In this document: in pieces, positions 19,143 through 19,269 of the stretch
Layout: each line of letters starts with the position of its first letter
Position numbering within the stretch: the stretch's first letter is position 1
DNA from: Burkholderiales bacterium
Lineage (GTDB): Bacteria; Pseudomonadota; Gammaproteobacteria; Burkholderiales; SG8-39
Assembly (NCBI GenBank): GCA_027457185.1
Contig: DAIDTN010000102.1
Coordinates: 1-19,269 of the forward strand
Length of the DNA stretch: 19,269 nt
Direction: 5' to 3'
Notes under the pieces: model-generated
Seen by the model: only the letters and a program-made list of their open reading frames with translations
The model's database searches: none
Told to the model about the DNA's origin: nothing
Translations under genes and position numbers: made by a program

Positions 19143-19269
19143 TCAGTTATTGACAGTAAACGTTTGGGTAGTCGTAACAGGAGAATTTACCCCGCCTGGT
19201 GTTGTGACCGTTACCGTGAGGAAGCCGGAAGGCGTCGGGTCAGTGCATGTAGCCGGCGGACCCGCCGTT
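19143..19269 (-). CDS. C-terminal fragment of an unidentified Thr/Val/Pro-rich protein (runs off the window)
   Basis: A minus-strand frame is open from the window edge to a TGA at 19143-19145, giving about 41 residues. The visible part contains ATCTDPTPSGF, TVTVTTPGG and a final TTTQTFTVNN. This Thr/Val/Pro/Gly-rich beta-strand style is typical of extracellular repeat or Ig-like domains in secreted or surface proteins, but no family can be named from so little. Support comes from the terminator at 19093-19121, whose better T-run faces this gene. The opposite strand is also open here (from an ATG at 19111 inside the terminator stem), but it lacks a ribosome site and reads less like protein. 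Confidence 0.5.
   Translation of the reverse strand, partial: TAGPPATCTDPTPSGFLTVTVTTPGGVNSPVTTTQTFTVNN

Noticed and set aside
19111..19269. Plus-strand open frame starting at an ATG inside the gltD terminator stem
   Set aside because: It has no ribosome site, begins within a terminator hairpin, and is the exact antisense phase of the more protein-like minus-strand frame.

Overview
This is a GC-rich, gene-dense chromosomal segment that reads as housekeeping DNA from a betaproteobacterium. The gene content and order support this: cyaY divergent from lptM-lysA, mrcA divergent from pilMNOPQ, then aroK-aroB and gltB-gltD, with a diheme cytochrome c4 divergent from engB. The order (Nitrosomonadales, Rhodocyclales or Burkholderiales) cannot be settled from sequence reading alone. 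No tRNA, rRNA, insertion sequence, integrase, CRISPR array or recognisable defence or biosynthetic cluster was seen.

Layout, left to right. The left edge carries three consecutive small hairpins and a strong plus-strand terminator that overlaps the 3' end of engB (minus; ribosome-assembly GTPase). A short divergent spacer leads to a diheme cytochrome c4 (plus). Converging on it is lysA (minus; last step of lysine synthesis), preceded by the 41-residue lipoprotein gene lptM. The frataxin homologue cyaY diverges from lptM and converges on mrcA (minus; class A penicillin-binding protein 1A). A spacer of nearly 300 bases, with promoter-like signals in both directions, separates mrcA from pilMNOPQ (plus). 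These genes overlap or nearly touch and encode the actin-like protein, the inner-membrane alignment complex, the lipoprotein and the outer-membrane secretin of the type IV pilus machine. aroK and aroB (shikimate pathway) follow, then the large and small subunits of NADPH glutamate synthase (gltB, gltD). A bidirectional terminator closes gltBD. The last 127 bases hold the C-terminal end of an unidentified Thr/Val/Pro-rich protein on the minus strand.

How the genes fit together. mrcA and pilMNOPQ both act at the envelope, since the secretin must cross the peptidoglycan that PBP1A builds. lysA makes lysine from meso-diaminopimelate, the peptidoglycan cross-linking amino acid, so it links lysine supply to wall metabolism. 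lptM belongs to outer-membrane LPS-transporter maturation. aroKB and gltBD supply chorismate precursors and glutamate.

The most interesting signal is regulatory. An identical extended -10 box (TGCTAGAAT) lies exactly six bases before the start codons of both lptM and aroK, neither of which has a Shine-Dalgarno sequence. This predicts leaderless messages. Related boxes precede pilM and the cytochrome c4 gene. Several genes use non-ATG starts (pilM TTG; pilN, aroK and gltB GTG). I found no clear previously undescribed system. The left and right edges are the least explained parts.
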